From Flavobacterium sp. DG2-3 (GTDB lineage Bacteria; Bacteroidota; Bacteroidia; Flavobacteriales; Flavobacteriaceae): 64,000 nucleotides of DNA. Under the pieces are notes generated by a model. That model made no database searches, had not been told where the DNA came from, and worked only from the letters and a program-made list of their open reading frames with translations. Positions 44,759 through 54,004 of the stretch are shown one piece after another; positions within the stretch are counted from its first letter, which is position 1, and every line of letters begins with the position of its first letter. The stretch lies in the NCBI RefSeq assembly GCF_030730925.1, contig NZ_JAVAMB010000002.1:186001-250000 (forward strand), in the 5' to 3' direction. A program made the translations under genes and the position numbers.

Positions 44759-45134
44759 CCATATAAGTCATATAAGTTCATTTAATCCTAAGTAAAAAAA
44801 CATAGCTGCAATAATGCAAAAATGCAATTTGTGAAAATCATTAGGCCGAAAAAACTGAAGAAGAAAAATATGAAAGTTCTTTTCAAATAAAGAATCCGAA
44901 GGATTCAAATATTTATAGCACATTATTCCTCCCGCAGATATGTGACCCCGAAGGGGTCATATTCACCGTGCAGCAATATAATTCTATACATATTTGAATC
45001 CTTCGGATTCATTTTTTGAACCATATCAGTCATATAAGTAAATTTTAGTTTTTTTTAAATACTAAGGAAGACTTATATGATTTAGAATCATATCGAATCA
45101 CAACTTAAAATATCTTATATGACTTATATGGTTT
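44759..45134. repeat. Composite inverted-repeat region upstream side of the TauE gene
   Basis: Arms GAATCCGAAGGATTCAAATA (44892-44911) and TATTTGAATCCTTCGGATTC (44991-45010) are perfect 20-bp inverses. A hairpin TGACCCC-GAA-GGGGTCA (44943-44959) sits between them. ACCATATAAGTCATATAAG words at 44759 and 45019 face an inverted CTTATATGACTTATATGGTT at 45114-45133. No gene is supported in the gap. Confidence 0.8.
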
Positions 45135-45140
45135 AAAAAT

Positions 45141-45908
45141 TTACTTAAAGAAAACATCATAAGCAAATCGAATCAAAGTCCCGACAACCACAATTAAAAA
45201 GAAAATTCGAATAAAACCATTTCCCTTGTTGATAGCCAGTTTTGCGCCAAGCCATCCTCCTAGTCCATTACTTATGGCCATCGGAATTGCAATAGTCCAA
45301 ATGATTTTTCCTTTAATCATAAACAGACAAATTGAACCGAAATTGGTTGCTAGATTTACCATTTTGGCATTCGCGGAAGCGTGAAGAAAATCGAAACCTA
45401 AAAGTGCAATAAAAGCCACAACAAAAAAACTTCCTGTTCCTGGCCCGATAAATCCGTCGTAAAAACCGATTATTATACTAATTACAACTGCATAAAATAT
45501 TTGTGTCGTTGCCGAATGATCTTTAGCAACGTGCTGTCCAAAATTTTTCTTGGCATAAGTATAAATAAACAACAAGGATAAAACCACCAGCAAAAGCGGT
45601 TTCATAAAATCATTGCTGACCAACGTTAAGATTGTAGAACCTAAAAATGCCGACGGAACCGCCAGACACATCATGATAATTAAGAGTTTCCACTGAATCA
45701 CTACTTTTTTCAAATACTGAAAAGCTGCAAAAGCAGTGCCGCTAAAAGCTGGAATTTTCAGCGTTCCAACTACGGTCGAAACAGGAAGATTAGGCAATAA
45801 AATTAATCCCATCGGAGTTTGGATTAATCCGCCTCCGCCCACAATGGCATCAATAAATCCTGCAGCAAAAGCCGCCAAACAAAGTAAAAGTATTATGTAT
45901 GAATCCAT
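45141..45908 (-). CDS. TauE/SafE-family sulfite/anion exporter
   Basis: 255 residues from the ATG at 45908; the frame is open upstream but that sequence holds promoter elements. Eight or so membrane helices, with the family pattern FAAGFIDAIVGGGGLIQTP near the start and the internally repeated GFYDGFIGPGTGSFFVVAF in the second half. It is an inner-membrane transporter of the DUF81/TSUP superfamily. The substrate is unknown, with organosulfonates or sulfite known for relatives. Promoters face away from the next gene. Confidence 0.9.
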   Translation of the reverse strand: MDSYIILLLCLAAFAAGFIDAIVGGGGLIQTPMGLILLPNLPVSTVVGTLKIPAFSGTAFAAFQYLKKVVIQWKLLIIMMCLAVPSAFLGSTILTLVSNDFMKPLLLVVLSLLFIYTYAKKNFGQHVAKDHSATTQIFYAVVISIIIGFYDGFIGPGTGSFFVVAFIALLGFDFLHASANAKMVNLATNFGSICLFMIKGKIIWTIAIPMAISNGLGGWLGAKLAINKGNGFIRIFFLIVVVGTLIRFAYDVFFK

Positions 45909-45944
45909 TAAAAAGATATTTCGGTCTTCGTAAAAAACAAGTTG

Positions 45945-45977
45945 CAAAAGTACGTCTTCCTTTTTGTTTATTACCAA
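45945..45977 (-). promoter_or_regulatory. Promoter of the TauE/SafE gene
   Basis: On the minus strand TTG (complement of 45975-45977), 22 bases, then TACTTTTG (complement of 45945-45952). It gives a leader of about 30 bases before the ATG at 45908. It supports the shorter start. Confidence 0.5.
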
Positions 45978-45987
45978 AAATTTAAAG

Positions 45988-46016
45988 TTGATTTTTGATC
46001 AAAAAGTATATTTTTG
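45988..46016 (+). promoter_or_regulatory. Promoter of the 174-aa membrane-linked gene
   Basis: TTG (45988-45990), 18 bases, TATTTTTG (46009-46016), 16 bp before the ATG at 46033. It is back to back with the TauE-type promoter and supports the ATG start. Confidence 0.6.
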
Positions 46017-46032
46017 CTTAAAAATTACACCA

Positions 46033-46557
46033 ATGGATTTTAACAAAATAATAGAACTTGCGAGTTATACTTTACCAGCCTTAGTTACAGGAGTTGTAGC
46101 GTATCGGTTCTTTGAATTACACATTAAAAACAATGACAGAAAACGTGCTTTTTTATTAAACAAACAAGCACATAAAGAGTCGTTACCAATACGTTTACAA
46201 GCCTACGAACGCATGACTTTGTTTTTGGAACGTATTAATTTGACTAAACTTTTAATTAGAGTTGCGCCAATTTCACCATTAAAACATGATTACGAAAATT
46301 TCTTGATCGACCAAATTGAACAAGAATTTGAACATAATTTAACGCAACAAATTTATGTTTCTGAAGAATGCTGGACCATCATTACAACTGCAAAAAATAC
46401 AACAATCCAGATGATTCGTAAAGCTGCGATGAGCGAAAAAGTCGAAAACGCTGATAAACTTCGCGAAGTTATTTTGAATGATTTATTAGAAAAACAATCA
46501 CCAAGTAATGCCGCTTTGAGTTTCATTAAAACTGAAGTTGCAGATCTTTGGTATTAG
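46033..46557 (+). CDS. Conserved flavobacterial membrane-anchored protein, unknown function
   Basis: 174 residues from the ATG at 46033. One N-terminal membrane helix (ASYTLPALVTGVVAYRFFEL) is followed by a helical, charged cytoplasmic part (KRAFLLNKQAHKESLPIRLQ, YERMTLFLERINLTKLLIRV). I do not recognise a named family with certainty, although the sequence looks like a conserved flavobacterial one. The lone helix and downstream coil-like helices suggest a scaffold or regulator at the inner membrane. Its own promoter is well defined. Confidence 0.75.
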   Translation: MDFNKIIELASYTLPALVTGVVAYRFFELHIKNNDRKRAFLLNKQAHKESLPIRLQAYERMTLFLERINLTKLLIRVAPISPLKHDYENFLIDQIEQEFEHNLTQQIYVSEECWTIITTAKNTTIQMIRKAAMSEKVENADKLREVILNDLLEKQSPSNAALSFIKTEVADLWY

Positions 46558-46634
46558 AATAATTTAAGATTGTTGATTTTAGATTTTGAACGTTCATCAG
46601 TACAATCTAAAATCTAAAATCTGCAATCTTAGAT

Positions 46635-47543
46635 CTAAATTAATATCTTATTGTCGCTCATCGTTTCAGACTTATTCTGGGCATATTCGTAACCTTGTTC
46701 CCACCATTCTTTCATTACCTCTTTATTAAAAATCAAGGCATTATCAGTCAGTTTTATTGGAGTGTAATATAAATTTAATTTTACATTTTTATTATTTGCC
46801 ATAAGTTTCCCAATAGCAATATCGTGTTTTTCAACTTGATCTAAAGCAATTCGGAACAAATCGATCATTAGTGAAAACGGATTTTTACCAATAACCGTTT
46901 TAGTTGTATTTACTTCTGTTTCTAGCACAATCACATCAATTTCAGTTGCTCCGCGATTGATTGCTTCCCGTATCGGAACCAAGCTTGAAAATCCGCCGTC
47001 ACCATATTCACAATTGTTTTTTTCGACTAAACTCATAAACGGAACGTAATTGCTCGATATCCAAGACCATTCGCAAAACTCTTCGTACGTACAATCTTTT
47101 ACCGATTTATATTCCGATTCGTTTTTAGTGAAATTGGTTACTGTAACGATAACATCGGTTTTTAGCTTTTTAAGTTTATTAAAATCAGAAATAGAAAAAT
47201 TATTCTGAATGTATTTTTTCAAGCCTTTGCTTTCTCCAAAAGTTCGTTTTCCCTTAAAAAACTGGCGTATTACATTAAAGTGATTGATTGTCACAATATC
47301 AACTCCATCCTTAGTTTTTACAACAAACGGACAAATGTTAAAAATACTCGACATGGTTACATTAGTATATACAGAATGTATTTTTTTGATATGACCGAGA
47401 GCTAAATGCGGAATGAGCAAACTTCCTGTCGAAGTTCCTAAAAACAAATCGTATTCGTGTCTTTTTTCTTCTATTAAATACTGGGCAACACCGCCGGCAA
47501 AAGCGCCTTTACTGCCACCACCTGAAATAACCAATGCTCTCAT
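46635..47543 (-). CDS. Patatin-like phospholipase
   Basis: 302 residues. The oxyanion hole GGGSKGAFAGG (about 8-18), nucleophile elbow GTSTG (Ser38) and catalytic aspartate in YGDGGFSSLVP are all intact, so a lipid acyl hydrolase is likely. No signal peptide or T9SS tail, so it acts inside the cell. Single gene on the minus strand between the 174-aa gene and the M1 peptidase. Confidence 0.92.
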   Translation of the reverse strand: MRALVISGGGSKGAFAGGVAQYLIEEKRHEYDLFLGTSTGSLLIPHLALGHIKKIHSVYTNVTMSSIFNICPFVVKTKDGVDIVTINHFNVIRQFFKGKRTFGESKGLKKYIQNNFSISDFNKLKKLKTDVIVTVTNFTKNESEYKSVKDCTYEEFCEWSWISSNYVPFMSLVEKNNCEYGDGGFSSLVPIREAINRGATEIDVIVLETEVNTTKTVIGKNPFSLMIDLFRIALDQVEKHDIAIGKLMANNKNVKLNLYYTPIKLTDNALIFNKEVMKEWWEQGYEYAQNKSETMSDNKILI

Positions 47544-47584
47544 AAATTGTAATGTAGGTTTTGTTTTTGGGATTATTTTTTTTT

Positions 47585-47669
47585 AGAGAATAGAGATAAG
47601 AAGCAAGAAGAAAGACTTCTTTACTCTTGTTTCTTGCCTCCAATATCTATATTCTATATTCTATTCTCT
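47585..47669. repeat. AGAGAATAG-type imperfect inverted repeat
   Basis: AGAGAATAG (47585-47593) and CTATTCTCT (47661-47669) enclose purine-rich AAGAAGCAAGAAGAAAG and its pyrimidine-rich complement-like partner. A similar word set (AGAGAATAGAATAAAGAAAA) occurs at about 54170. It lies in the 188-bp gap between the patatin and M1 genes. Confidence 0.45.
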
Positions 47670-47731
47670 TTTATCTATTTCTCAGCATTTCTTATCTTTC
47701 TTCTTGAATCTTTCTTCTACTCAAGTCTAAT

Positions 47732-49792
47732 TTACTCTTTCAACAAGCGATTCAATTGGAACTGCTCATCGGTTGTCAAATTAGGTAAAATTCTATTAAA
47801 AGAAGCACGCATTTCAGGATTTTTTAACAGAAGTCTAATTGTGTCTCTACCAAATTTTGAAAACTGCCACATATGATGCGTTGTGGCACCAACTAAATTC
47901 TTTAAAACCTGATCGTTAATAATTTTAAAAGTAATCAGTTTTTCTAAAGCGTTTTGCCGCGTTGTAGCTTCATATTTAGTTGAAGAAAAGGCGATTAATT
48001 CGTTTGCAAGAGCATCTTGATCACTACTGTAATTGGGGGTTGACAAAGCTAGAGAAAGCCATAAAGTTCTGAGATTATAATCGTTGAAACCAATCCAGTT
48101 TTTAGATTTATCCAAATAGGCTGTTCTATGATCTGGAAAATTTCTCCACAACCAATACAACGCAATTTCTTGTGTCTGATACGATTTATCATCCAAAAGT
48201 GTTTCGTAATTGGTTCGAAAATCTTCCGGAATTTTAGTCAGTGAACCCGCAAGATTTTGGCGAACATTAATATCATTTGTTTGCAAAGCTAAAAGTAAGA
48301 GCTCTTTTTTGTCTTCGTATTTTTCATTTTCTAACTGATCGACAACAGCTGCTTTTACCGATTGATATACATCTGACTCTAAAGTGCTTTTTAAAACAGC
48401 CGCTTTCTCTGCTAAAGGTGTTTTTTTCAGTTTATCAATTTCTAAACGCTTTTGAATCGTTTTATTTTTACTCAATAATGCATTTGCTGTCGGTGTATCA
48501 AAAACGGTAGATTCCAACCAAGTTTTCTGGAACTTCTCCAAATCAAAATCTGAGACTTTTTTAATCTCGTCAAAGAAATTCTGTGTGTTTACAGTTTGGT
48601 ACGCATATTTGGCGAGATAATTTTTAATTGCTTTTTTAAACGCTTTCTCTCCGATTGATTCATGCAGAACAAATAACGTCCAAGCTCCTTTTTCGTAAAA
48701 TGTCAACGAACTGGCTTTTGCGTTCAAAACTGGAATGGTGTCGGTACGAGAAGCAAATTTAATCTGCTGCGCGGTGTCGTACAGTTTAGAATAAAAGTAA
48801 TCTTCCCCATAAATTTCCCTTTCTGCCAGAAGCGCAAAATAAGTTGCAAATCCTTCCTGAAGCCAATGATGCGTACTGCTTTCAGCTGTAATTAAATCGC
48901 CAAACCAATGATGCGCCAATTCGTGCGCGTCTACATTTGTATAATTTCTGTCGCAAAAACCAATTGAATCGACCACATAACGTGTCGCAAAAAGTGTCGA
49001 AGTCGTGTTTTCCATTCCGGCATATAAAAAGTCTCTCACCGGAATCTGTCTGTTGATTTTCCAAGGATATTTTACACCAATTTCTTTTTCAAGGAAATCA
49101 AAAATTTGTTTCGAATAACGATATGTTGGTTCAAAACGATCTGCATCTTTAGGTTCGTAATAATATTCTAAAGGAATTTTGCTTTTTGATTTAAATTCTT
49201 TTTTATCAAATTTTCCGATAGCCAACATCAACAAATAGGAACTCATAGGTTTTTCCATTTGAAATTGCCAGTGATTTAGATTTCCGTTTGTTGTTTTTTC
49301 TTTTAAAATTCCGTTTGCAACTACCTGATATGTGGCATCATAAGAAATTCCGAGATTAAAAATCAGTTTCTCGTTTACATCATCAAAACTAGGAAACCAA
49401 TTGCTGGTATATCTTCCCTGCCCTTGTGTCCAAATCTGCATTTCATCGTTTTCCATTTCAACAAAATACAACGCCTGTTTTGGTTTTGCTGTGTAACTGA
49501 AAGTCAAATGATTCTGCCCTTTTTTGAAAGGAAAAATCAATTTCAATTCTTTGTTGGTATTGAGATACATGATTTCGTTATCATCGATTTTCACATTCGA
49601 AAATCCTATATTTTTTGCGTCAAGCGAAATGGTGTCAATATCCTGCAAAACCTCAAATTGAAAATCGACAGTTCCAGAAATCATTTTTTCTTTCGGATTT
49701 AATGTCAATTGAGCCGATACAGATTTGAAATCAACAAATTTTGTTTGCTGTGCAAAAAGAAAACTGGTGAAGAATAGAAAAATGTATTTCAT
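47732..49792 (-). CDS. M1-family zinc aminopeptidase, secreted
   Basis: 686 residues. Signal peptide (1 to about 14, ending FLFAQQ). The exopeptidase motif is GMEN (259-262) and the zinc site is HELAHHWFG (His290, Glu291, His294) with the distal glutamate at Glu313 (WLQEGFATYF). A C-terminal alpha-helical domain follows. There is no T9SS tail, so it is probably periplasmic. It releases N-terminal amino acids from peptides. Single gene, divergent from the Dph6-like gene. Confidence 0.95.
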   Translation of the reverse strand: MKYIFLFFTSFLFAQQTKFVDFKSVSAQLTLNPKEKMISGTVDFQFEVLQDIDTISLDAKNIGFSNVKIDDNEIMYLNTNKELKLIFPFKKGQNHLTFSYTAKPKQALYFVEMENDEMQIWTQGQGRYTSNWFPSFDDVNEKLIFNLGISYDATYQVVANGILKEKTTNGNLNHWQFQMEKPMSSYLLMLAIGKFDKKEFKSKSKIPLEYYYEPKDADRFEPTYRYSKQIFDFLEKEIGVKYPWKINRQIPVRDFLYAGMENTTSTLFATRYVVDSIGFCDRNYTNVDAHELAHHWFGDLITAESSTHHWLQEGFATYFALLAEREIYGEDYFYSKLYDTAQQIKFASRTDTIPVLNAKASSLTFYEKGAWTLFVLHESIGEKAFKKAIKNYLAKYAYQTVNTQNFFDEIKKVSDFDLEKFQKTWLESTVFDTPTANALLSKNKTIQKRLEIDKLKKTPLAEKAAVLKSTLESDVYQSVKAAVVDQLENEKYEDKKELLLLALQTNDINVRQNLAGSLTKIPEDFRTNYETLLDDKSYQTQEIALYWLWRNFPDHRTAYLDKSKNWIGFNDYNLRTLWLSLALSTPNYSSDQDALANELIAFSSTKYEATTRQNALEKLITFKIINDQVLKNLVGATTHHMWQFSKFGRDTIRLLLKNPEMRASFNRILPNLTTDEQFQLNRLLKE

Positions 49793-49886
49793 TGAAATGA
49801 ATTTGAAGGCGAAATTCCAAAGTTACAAAGGTTTCCTTTACAAATAGAATGAAATTTGTATGTTTACAATATAAAACCGTCAAATC

Positions 49887-50630
49887 GTGTCTCAACCTAA
49901 AAAAGCCTTATTTAACTGGAGCAGCGGAAAAGATTCTGCTCTTGCTTTATACAAAACACTTCAAAATTCTGAATTTCAAATCGAATGTTTACTGACGAGT
50001 GTAAACCAGCAATATCAGCGAATTTCGATGCACGGAATTCGTGTTGAATTATTGCAGAAACAAGCCGAAAGTATCGGAATTCCGTTAAAAATTCTTGAAG
50101 TTCCCGAAATGCCTACAATGGAAGTATATGAAAAAGTAATGACTGAGACTTTGACGGAGCTCAAACAAAACGGCATAACACATTCTATTTTTGGAGATAT
50201 TTTTCTAGAAGATTTACGCCAGTACCGAGAAAATCAACTGGCTAAAATTGGATTTACTGGTGTTTTTCCGATTTGGAAGATTCCGACTCCCGATTTAATT
50301 CATGAATTTATTTCGTTGGGATTTAAAACGATTGTCGTTTGTGTCAATGAAAAATATTTGGATAAAAGTTTTGTTGGCAGAATTATCGATCAGGATTTTA
50401 TAAATGATTTGCCTGAGAATGTAGATGTTTGTGGCGAAAATGGCGAATTTCATACCTTTACTTTTGACGGTCCGATTTTTTCTAAACCAATTGATTTTGA
50501 AATTGGCGAAATTGTGTATCGAAAATATGAAAAATCAGAAAGACAAGATTCATCAGATACAGCTTGCGATAACAATGACGAAACTGCATTTGATTTCGGA
50601 TTTTGGTATTGTGATTTAATCAAAAAATGA
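49887..50630 (+). CDS. Dph6-like ATP-pyrophosphatase (diphthine--ammonia ligase family)
   Basis: 247 residues. N-terminal PP-loop ALFNWSSGKDSALALYK, then HGIRVELLQKQAESIGIPL, FGDIFLEDLRQYRENQLAKIGF and the late CGENGEFHTFTFDGPIF, all of the adenine-nucleotide alpha-hydrolase group often named diphthine-ammonia ligase. Bacteria make no diphthamide, so the true substrate is unknown, perhaps an amide-forming reaction. The start is GTG at 49887, since no ATG fits before the PP-loop. Confidence 0.85.
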   Translation: MSQPKKALFNWSSGKDSALALYKTLQNSEFQIECLLTSVNQQYQRISMHGIRVELLQKQAESIGIPLKILEVPEMPTMEVYEKVMTETLTELKQNGITHSIFGDIFLEDLRQYRENQLAKIGFTGVFPIWKIPTPDLIHEFISLGFKTIVVCVNEKYLDKSFVGRIIDQDFINDLPENVDVCGENGEFHTFTFDGPIFSKPIDFEIGEIVYRKYEKSERQDSSDTACDNNDETAFDFGFWYCDLIKK

Positions 50631-50692
50631 AAAAGCTGAAAAAGAAAATAAATCTCCTTTTACAGCTTTGCTAAAATGGCTTCGTGATTAAA

Positions 50693-51085
50693 TTAAGTAG
50701 ATTGATCAACCCAAGTTTTAAGAAACCATTTATTATCTTTTAATTCGAAAATATAATCTGCGTAAATTCCGGTATCAATTCCGCGTTGCTCAATAACGGC
50801 TTTGTTTGGTTTTAGGATGATTTTTTGTCTAAACTCCATTCCTTTATCATCCAGTTTTAGAATTCTATAATTCTTCTGTGTCATTGTCACCTCAATATCT
50901 TCCAAATTATCGTCGATCGTTTTTATTTTAAACGGAAACTTTACTCGGCTCAATTGAAAGTTTTTATCTTCATTAAATTTCTTAAGAAAAGTGTTGAAAT
51001 TTTCGCTGTTTGATTTGGCTTTTTGCTGTGCGGTTGCTAATTGGCAAAAAACAGCAATAAATAAGATTGTAATTATTTTTTTCAT
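50693..51085 (-). CDS. Secreted DUF4348-like small protein
   Basis: 130 residues with an N-terminal signal peptide (MKKIITILFIAVFCQLATAQ). The mature part starts FNTFLKKFNEDKNFQLSRVKFPF, the pattern I associate with DUF4348, and ends with FELKDNKWFLKTWVDQ. Unknown function, probably periplasmic. It starts exactly where the DUF1697 gene ends (shared base at 51085), so the two are translationally coupled. Confidence 0.75.
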   Translation of the reverse strand: MKKIITILFIAVFCQLATAQQKAKSNSENFNTFLKKFNEDKNFQLSRVKFPFKIKTIDDNLEDIEVTMTQKNYRILKLDDKGMEFRQKIILKPNKAVIEQRGIDTGIYADYIFELKDNKWFLKTWVDQST

Positions 51086-51624
51086 TATTCGTTATACATT
51101 TTAAGCAAGTTCATAACGGTATTCCAGTTTCGAATTGTGGCGGTTACATTTAATTTTTTCTCTATATATTTTTGATCAAAACGCGTTTTTCCAGCCCCTA
51201 CAGCATATTTTATAAAAATTCTATTTTCATCAATACTTGCTTCGTCTGGTTTAAACTGACTGATTTTCAAATCGTTTATATTCTCTTTCTTTAAAGTCGT
51301 TGAAACAAAAGCAACATACAGTTTTTTAGTATCTATATCTTTTTCTTTTAAAAACGGACTATTGGCAAAACACGATTCTAAATTTTCTTTGGTAATCATG
51401 ACAACGGGAACTTCATGACCGAAAACCTTAAAAATTTCCTGTTTGATCATAAAACCAACTTTCGAAGCCTCTTCTTCACTATCTACAAATACATTTCCAG
51501 ATTGTAGATACGTGCGAACATTCTGAAAACCAAGGCTCTCCAGCATTGCTTTCAAAGCTTCCATTTTCATCATATTGTGCCCAGAAACATTGATTCCTCG
51601 TAAAAGCGCTAAATGTGTTTTCAT
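51085..51624 (-). CDS. DUF1697-family protein
   Basis: 179 residues. The signature is at the start: LLRGINVSGHNMMKMEALKAML, followed by VRTYLQSGNVFVDS, and ending with ATIRNWNTVMNLLKM. The family is widespread and uncharacterised, with a ferredoxin-like fold reported for relatives. Downstream of the large acidic gene by 33 bp and overlapping the DUF4348-like gene, suggesting a three-gene run. Confidence 0.9.
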   Translation of the reverse strand: MKTHLALLRGINVSGHNMMKMEALKAMLESLGFQNVRTYLQSGNVFVDSEEEASKVGFMIKQEIFKVFGHEVPVVMITKENLESCFANSPFLKEKDIDTKKLYVAFVSTTLKKENINDLKISQFKPDEASIDENRIFIKYAVGAGKTRFDQKYIEKKLNVTATIRNWNTVMNLLKMYNE

Positions 51625-51657
51625 TTTTTTTCTAATTTAAATTCAAAGATAAAAAAA

Positions 51658-53424
51658 CTATTCATCATCGTCTTCTTCGCTAATTTCAATATCAAACTTC
51701 ACTAAGAAATCATTAAACTTTTGTTTGTACTTTCTTTGCGCTTGTTCTACAATTTCGTCAGCTTCTTGGTTTTCTTCTATTGCATCAAGATTGAACTGCT
51801 CTTTAACCCACTCCTGAAATTCTTCTTTATTTTCGCTTTCTTCATAATATTCCTCGTCTTTATAGAAATAAGCTTTATCAAAATCAACAGAAATTTCAGT
51901 ATCTAAAGTTAAAAGCTGAATCAGTTTTTGAGTGTTTTCTGCCACAATATGAACTCCGCCTTCATCACCAAAAACAACAATCGGGCAATTATTCAAATCT
52001 TTATCAATAAGCCAATACGCATACGAACTTCCAGAACCGTTTGCTCCTGCAAATTCGATAAAACTGGTGTAAAATTCCTCGTCTTCAGACCATGTTTTAA
52101 TGCCTGTTTTATCATCTGTTATCGTAAGTCCGAAACATTCAGAATAGCTTTCAACGCCATATTCTTGTTCGAATTCATATAACTTAACTAAATCTTGAGG
52201 AAGTTTGTAATCAGCAAATTGAACGGCAAATTCTTCTAATGAAAAACTGCTGTTGTAATCTGCATATTCAGTTTCTTCTTCATCATTTTCAACAACTTCA
52301 GATGTCAGTATTTCAAACGTTTTTATTGCCGCCTGTTTTACGCAGAAAAACTCAATTCCTTGTGCATTTTCGTCATTCATCCATTGGTATTTCGGATCTC
52401 CGTCTTCATTAAGATATTCCAAAATAAGCATAATTTCTTGATCATCATGACACCATAAAGCTCGCATTCTTATACCAAAACCGTTGGCAATTTCTTCAGA
52501 AATCTGACTGTATTTCTTTCCTTCATAATCAAAAGGAACGAACAGATAAGTCGTTCCAGAAATATGTCTAACAATACTTCCATTCTCTTTCAATTCATCA
52601 TTTTCAGACAAAACTTCGAACATATTGATAAACTGATTTCGGAAATCAGCATACATATACTTTTCTTTTTTATCGTAATCTAAAATGGAAAGTCCGTCTT
52701 TAAAAACATCCAAATAATTATTGCCTAATATTTCACTGCCATAAGCGGAAATTTCTACAAACGCATCATCGACAATATCAGATAATTGATGAGTTGAAGG
52801 CAGATAATTTTCGACCGTTATCACAGATCCGTCTGTATCTTGAACATTGCTGCAGATTAAAATATCAGGCCTTCCCGCACTAATAATAGCCTGAACATCT
52901 GTAAAACGTTCAAAATGAAACGCCATGTCATCGCTGTAAACAAGCCAAGCTTTAAGATCGCCTTTTACAAAAAGTTCACCATGATTGTACTCTCCGTAAA
53001 GCGTATCGCATTGCAGACCTCCGCCTAAATAATGAACGCTTCCGAATAAATTGATATTTACTGTGGTTGTTTTTCCTAAAACGATTAAAGCAGGAGAATT
53101 ATCGGTATCGTAAGAACTGATCCATTTTGCAACTGTCAGGTTTCCTTTAAAAATAAATCCTAAAATGAAAACGTCGGAATGTTCTTCTGTGCTGAAATCC
53201 ATTTCAAAGGAATCCATTTCGACATCGTCTTCTGCTAATAGAAAGATCGGATTTTCTTCATAATCAGGAAAACGCCAAGTGTCTTCAAAAACATTGTAGA
53301 TTTTATTATTGCCAAAATCCGTTAGATCTCCAATAATAGTGTGGGCTTCGTGACGATTAATTACTTTGAATGTAACACCCGAAAATACCATTGTTTCAAA
53401 TGGAACTTTTTCTTCTTTAATCAT
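51658..53424 (-). CDS. Large acidic protein: beta-repeat region plus SMI1/KNR4-like C-terminus
   Basis: 588 residues from the ATG at 53424; an earlier TTG is possible but lacks support. Cytoplasmic, very acidic. The middle N-terminal part (about 85-200) is beta-repeat-like, as in bactofilin-like polymers: VFILGFIFKGNLTVAKWISS, ALIVLGKTTTVNINLFG, YGEYNHGELFVKGDLKAWLV. The C-terminal third (about 395-540) has SMI1/KNR4-like features: LPQDLVKLYEFEQEYGVESY, GANGSGSSYAYWLI, CPIVVFGDEGGVHIVAEN. SMI1/KNR4 domains occur in toxin-immunity proteins but also elsewhere. Family identity is inferred; no toxin is adjacent. Confidence 0.7.
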   Translation of the reverse strand: MIKEEKVPFETMVFSGVTFKVINRHEAHTIIGDLTDFGNNKIYNVFEDTWRFPDYEENPIFLLAEDDVEMDSFEMDFSTEEHSDVFILGFIFKGNLTVAKWISSYDTDNSPALIVLGKTTTVNINLFGSVHYLGGGLQCDTLYGEYNHGELFVKGDLKAWLVYSDDMAFHFERFTDVQAIISAGRPDILICSNVQDTDGSVITVENYLPSTHQLSDIVDDAFVEISAYGSEILGNNYLDVFKDGLSILDYDKKEKYMYADFRNQFINMFEVLSENDELKENGSIVRHISGTTYLFVPFDYEGKKYSQISEEIANGFGIRMRALWCHDDQEIMLILEYLNEDGDPKYQWMNDENAQGIEFFCVKQAAIKTFEILTSEVVENDEEETEYADYNSSFSLEEFAVQFADYKLPQDLVKLYEFEQEYGVESYSECFGLTITDDKTGIKTWSEDEEFYTSFIEFAGANGSGSSYAYWLIDKDLNNCPIVVFGDEGGVHIVAENTQKLIQLLTLDTEISVDFDKAYFYKDEEYYEESENKEEFQEWVKEQFNLDAIEENQEADEIVEQAQRKYKQKFNDFLVKFDIEISEEDDDE

Positions 53425-53508
53425 AATTTGAGGCTTATAATTTAAATGTTCAAACAAATCTAACAATTATCTTTTTTTATTAAAATTTTACTGACGATAA
53501 AAATTAAA

Positions 53509-53533
53509 AAAACTCCGTCAGAAACGGAGTTTT
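53509..53533 (-). terminator. Terminator of the lipocalin-like gene
   Basis: Perfect 10-bp stem AAAACTCCGT / ACGGAGTTTT with loop CAGAA, 39 bp after the stop, T-rich on the minus strand side. Confidence 0.88.
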
Positions 53534-53572
53534 CAAAAAAAAAAAAGAATTGAATTAGTAAGCATTATAAAA

Positions 53573-54004
53573 TTATCTCTTTTTTTCGTATACCAATAAA
53601 GGACCGTCACAAATGCTCCAAGAACTATACAAGTTGCCGATAGTATCAATGATATATAAATTTTCTTTTACGTTTGAAGTGCAAGAACCAATGATATCGC
53701 TTTGAGCTGTATAATTTAATTCAAACTGGGTCTGATCTGCTGTTTTTGTCATAATGTAAGTTCCTGCAATAGTGGTGATTTTCCCGTCTCTTTTTCTAGT
53801 TTTAGAAAAGGTATTATTTGAATTGAAAGTATAACTTTCTTCCCACTCCATAACATCTATCGAATTTGCCGCAGGATTACCGCTTCCCATTCTGGTCAAA
53901 ACCCATTTTCCATGGTAAGATTCAGTTGCCTTATTATCAGAATCATCGTTTGAGCAAGAAAGTAAAGAAAAAAGCATTACAATTAAGAGTCCAATTTTTT
54001 TCAT
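53573..54004 (-). CDS. Lipocalin-like lipoprotein
   Basis: 143 residues. Lipobox MLFSLLSCSNDDSDNK (acylated Cys). The beta-barrel pattern with YHGKWVLTRMGSGNP at the start (typical G-x-W), SYTFNSNNTFSKTRKRDG, IAGTYIMT and LLVYEKKR is that of the small lipocalin-like family common in Flavobacteria. It probably binds a hydrophobic ligand at the envelope; the ligand is unknown. Single gene with its own terminator. Confidence 0.85.
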   Translation of the reverse strand: MKKIGLLIVMLFSLLSCSNDDSDNKATESYHGKWVLTRMGSGNPAANSIDVMEWEESYTFNSNNTFSKTRKRDGKITTIAGTYIMTKTADQTQFELNYTAQSDIIGSCTSNVKENLYIIDTIGNLYSSWSICDGPLLVYEKKR

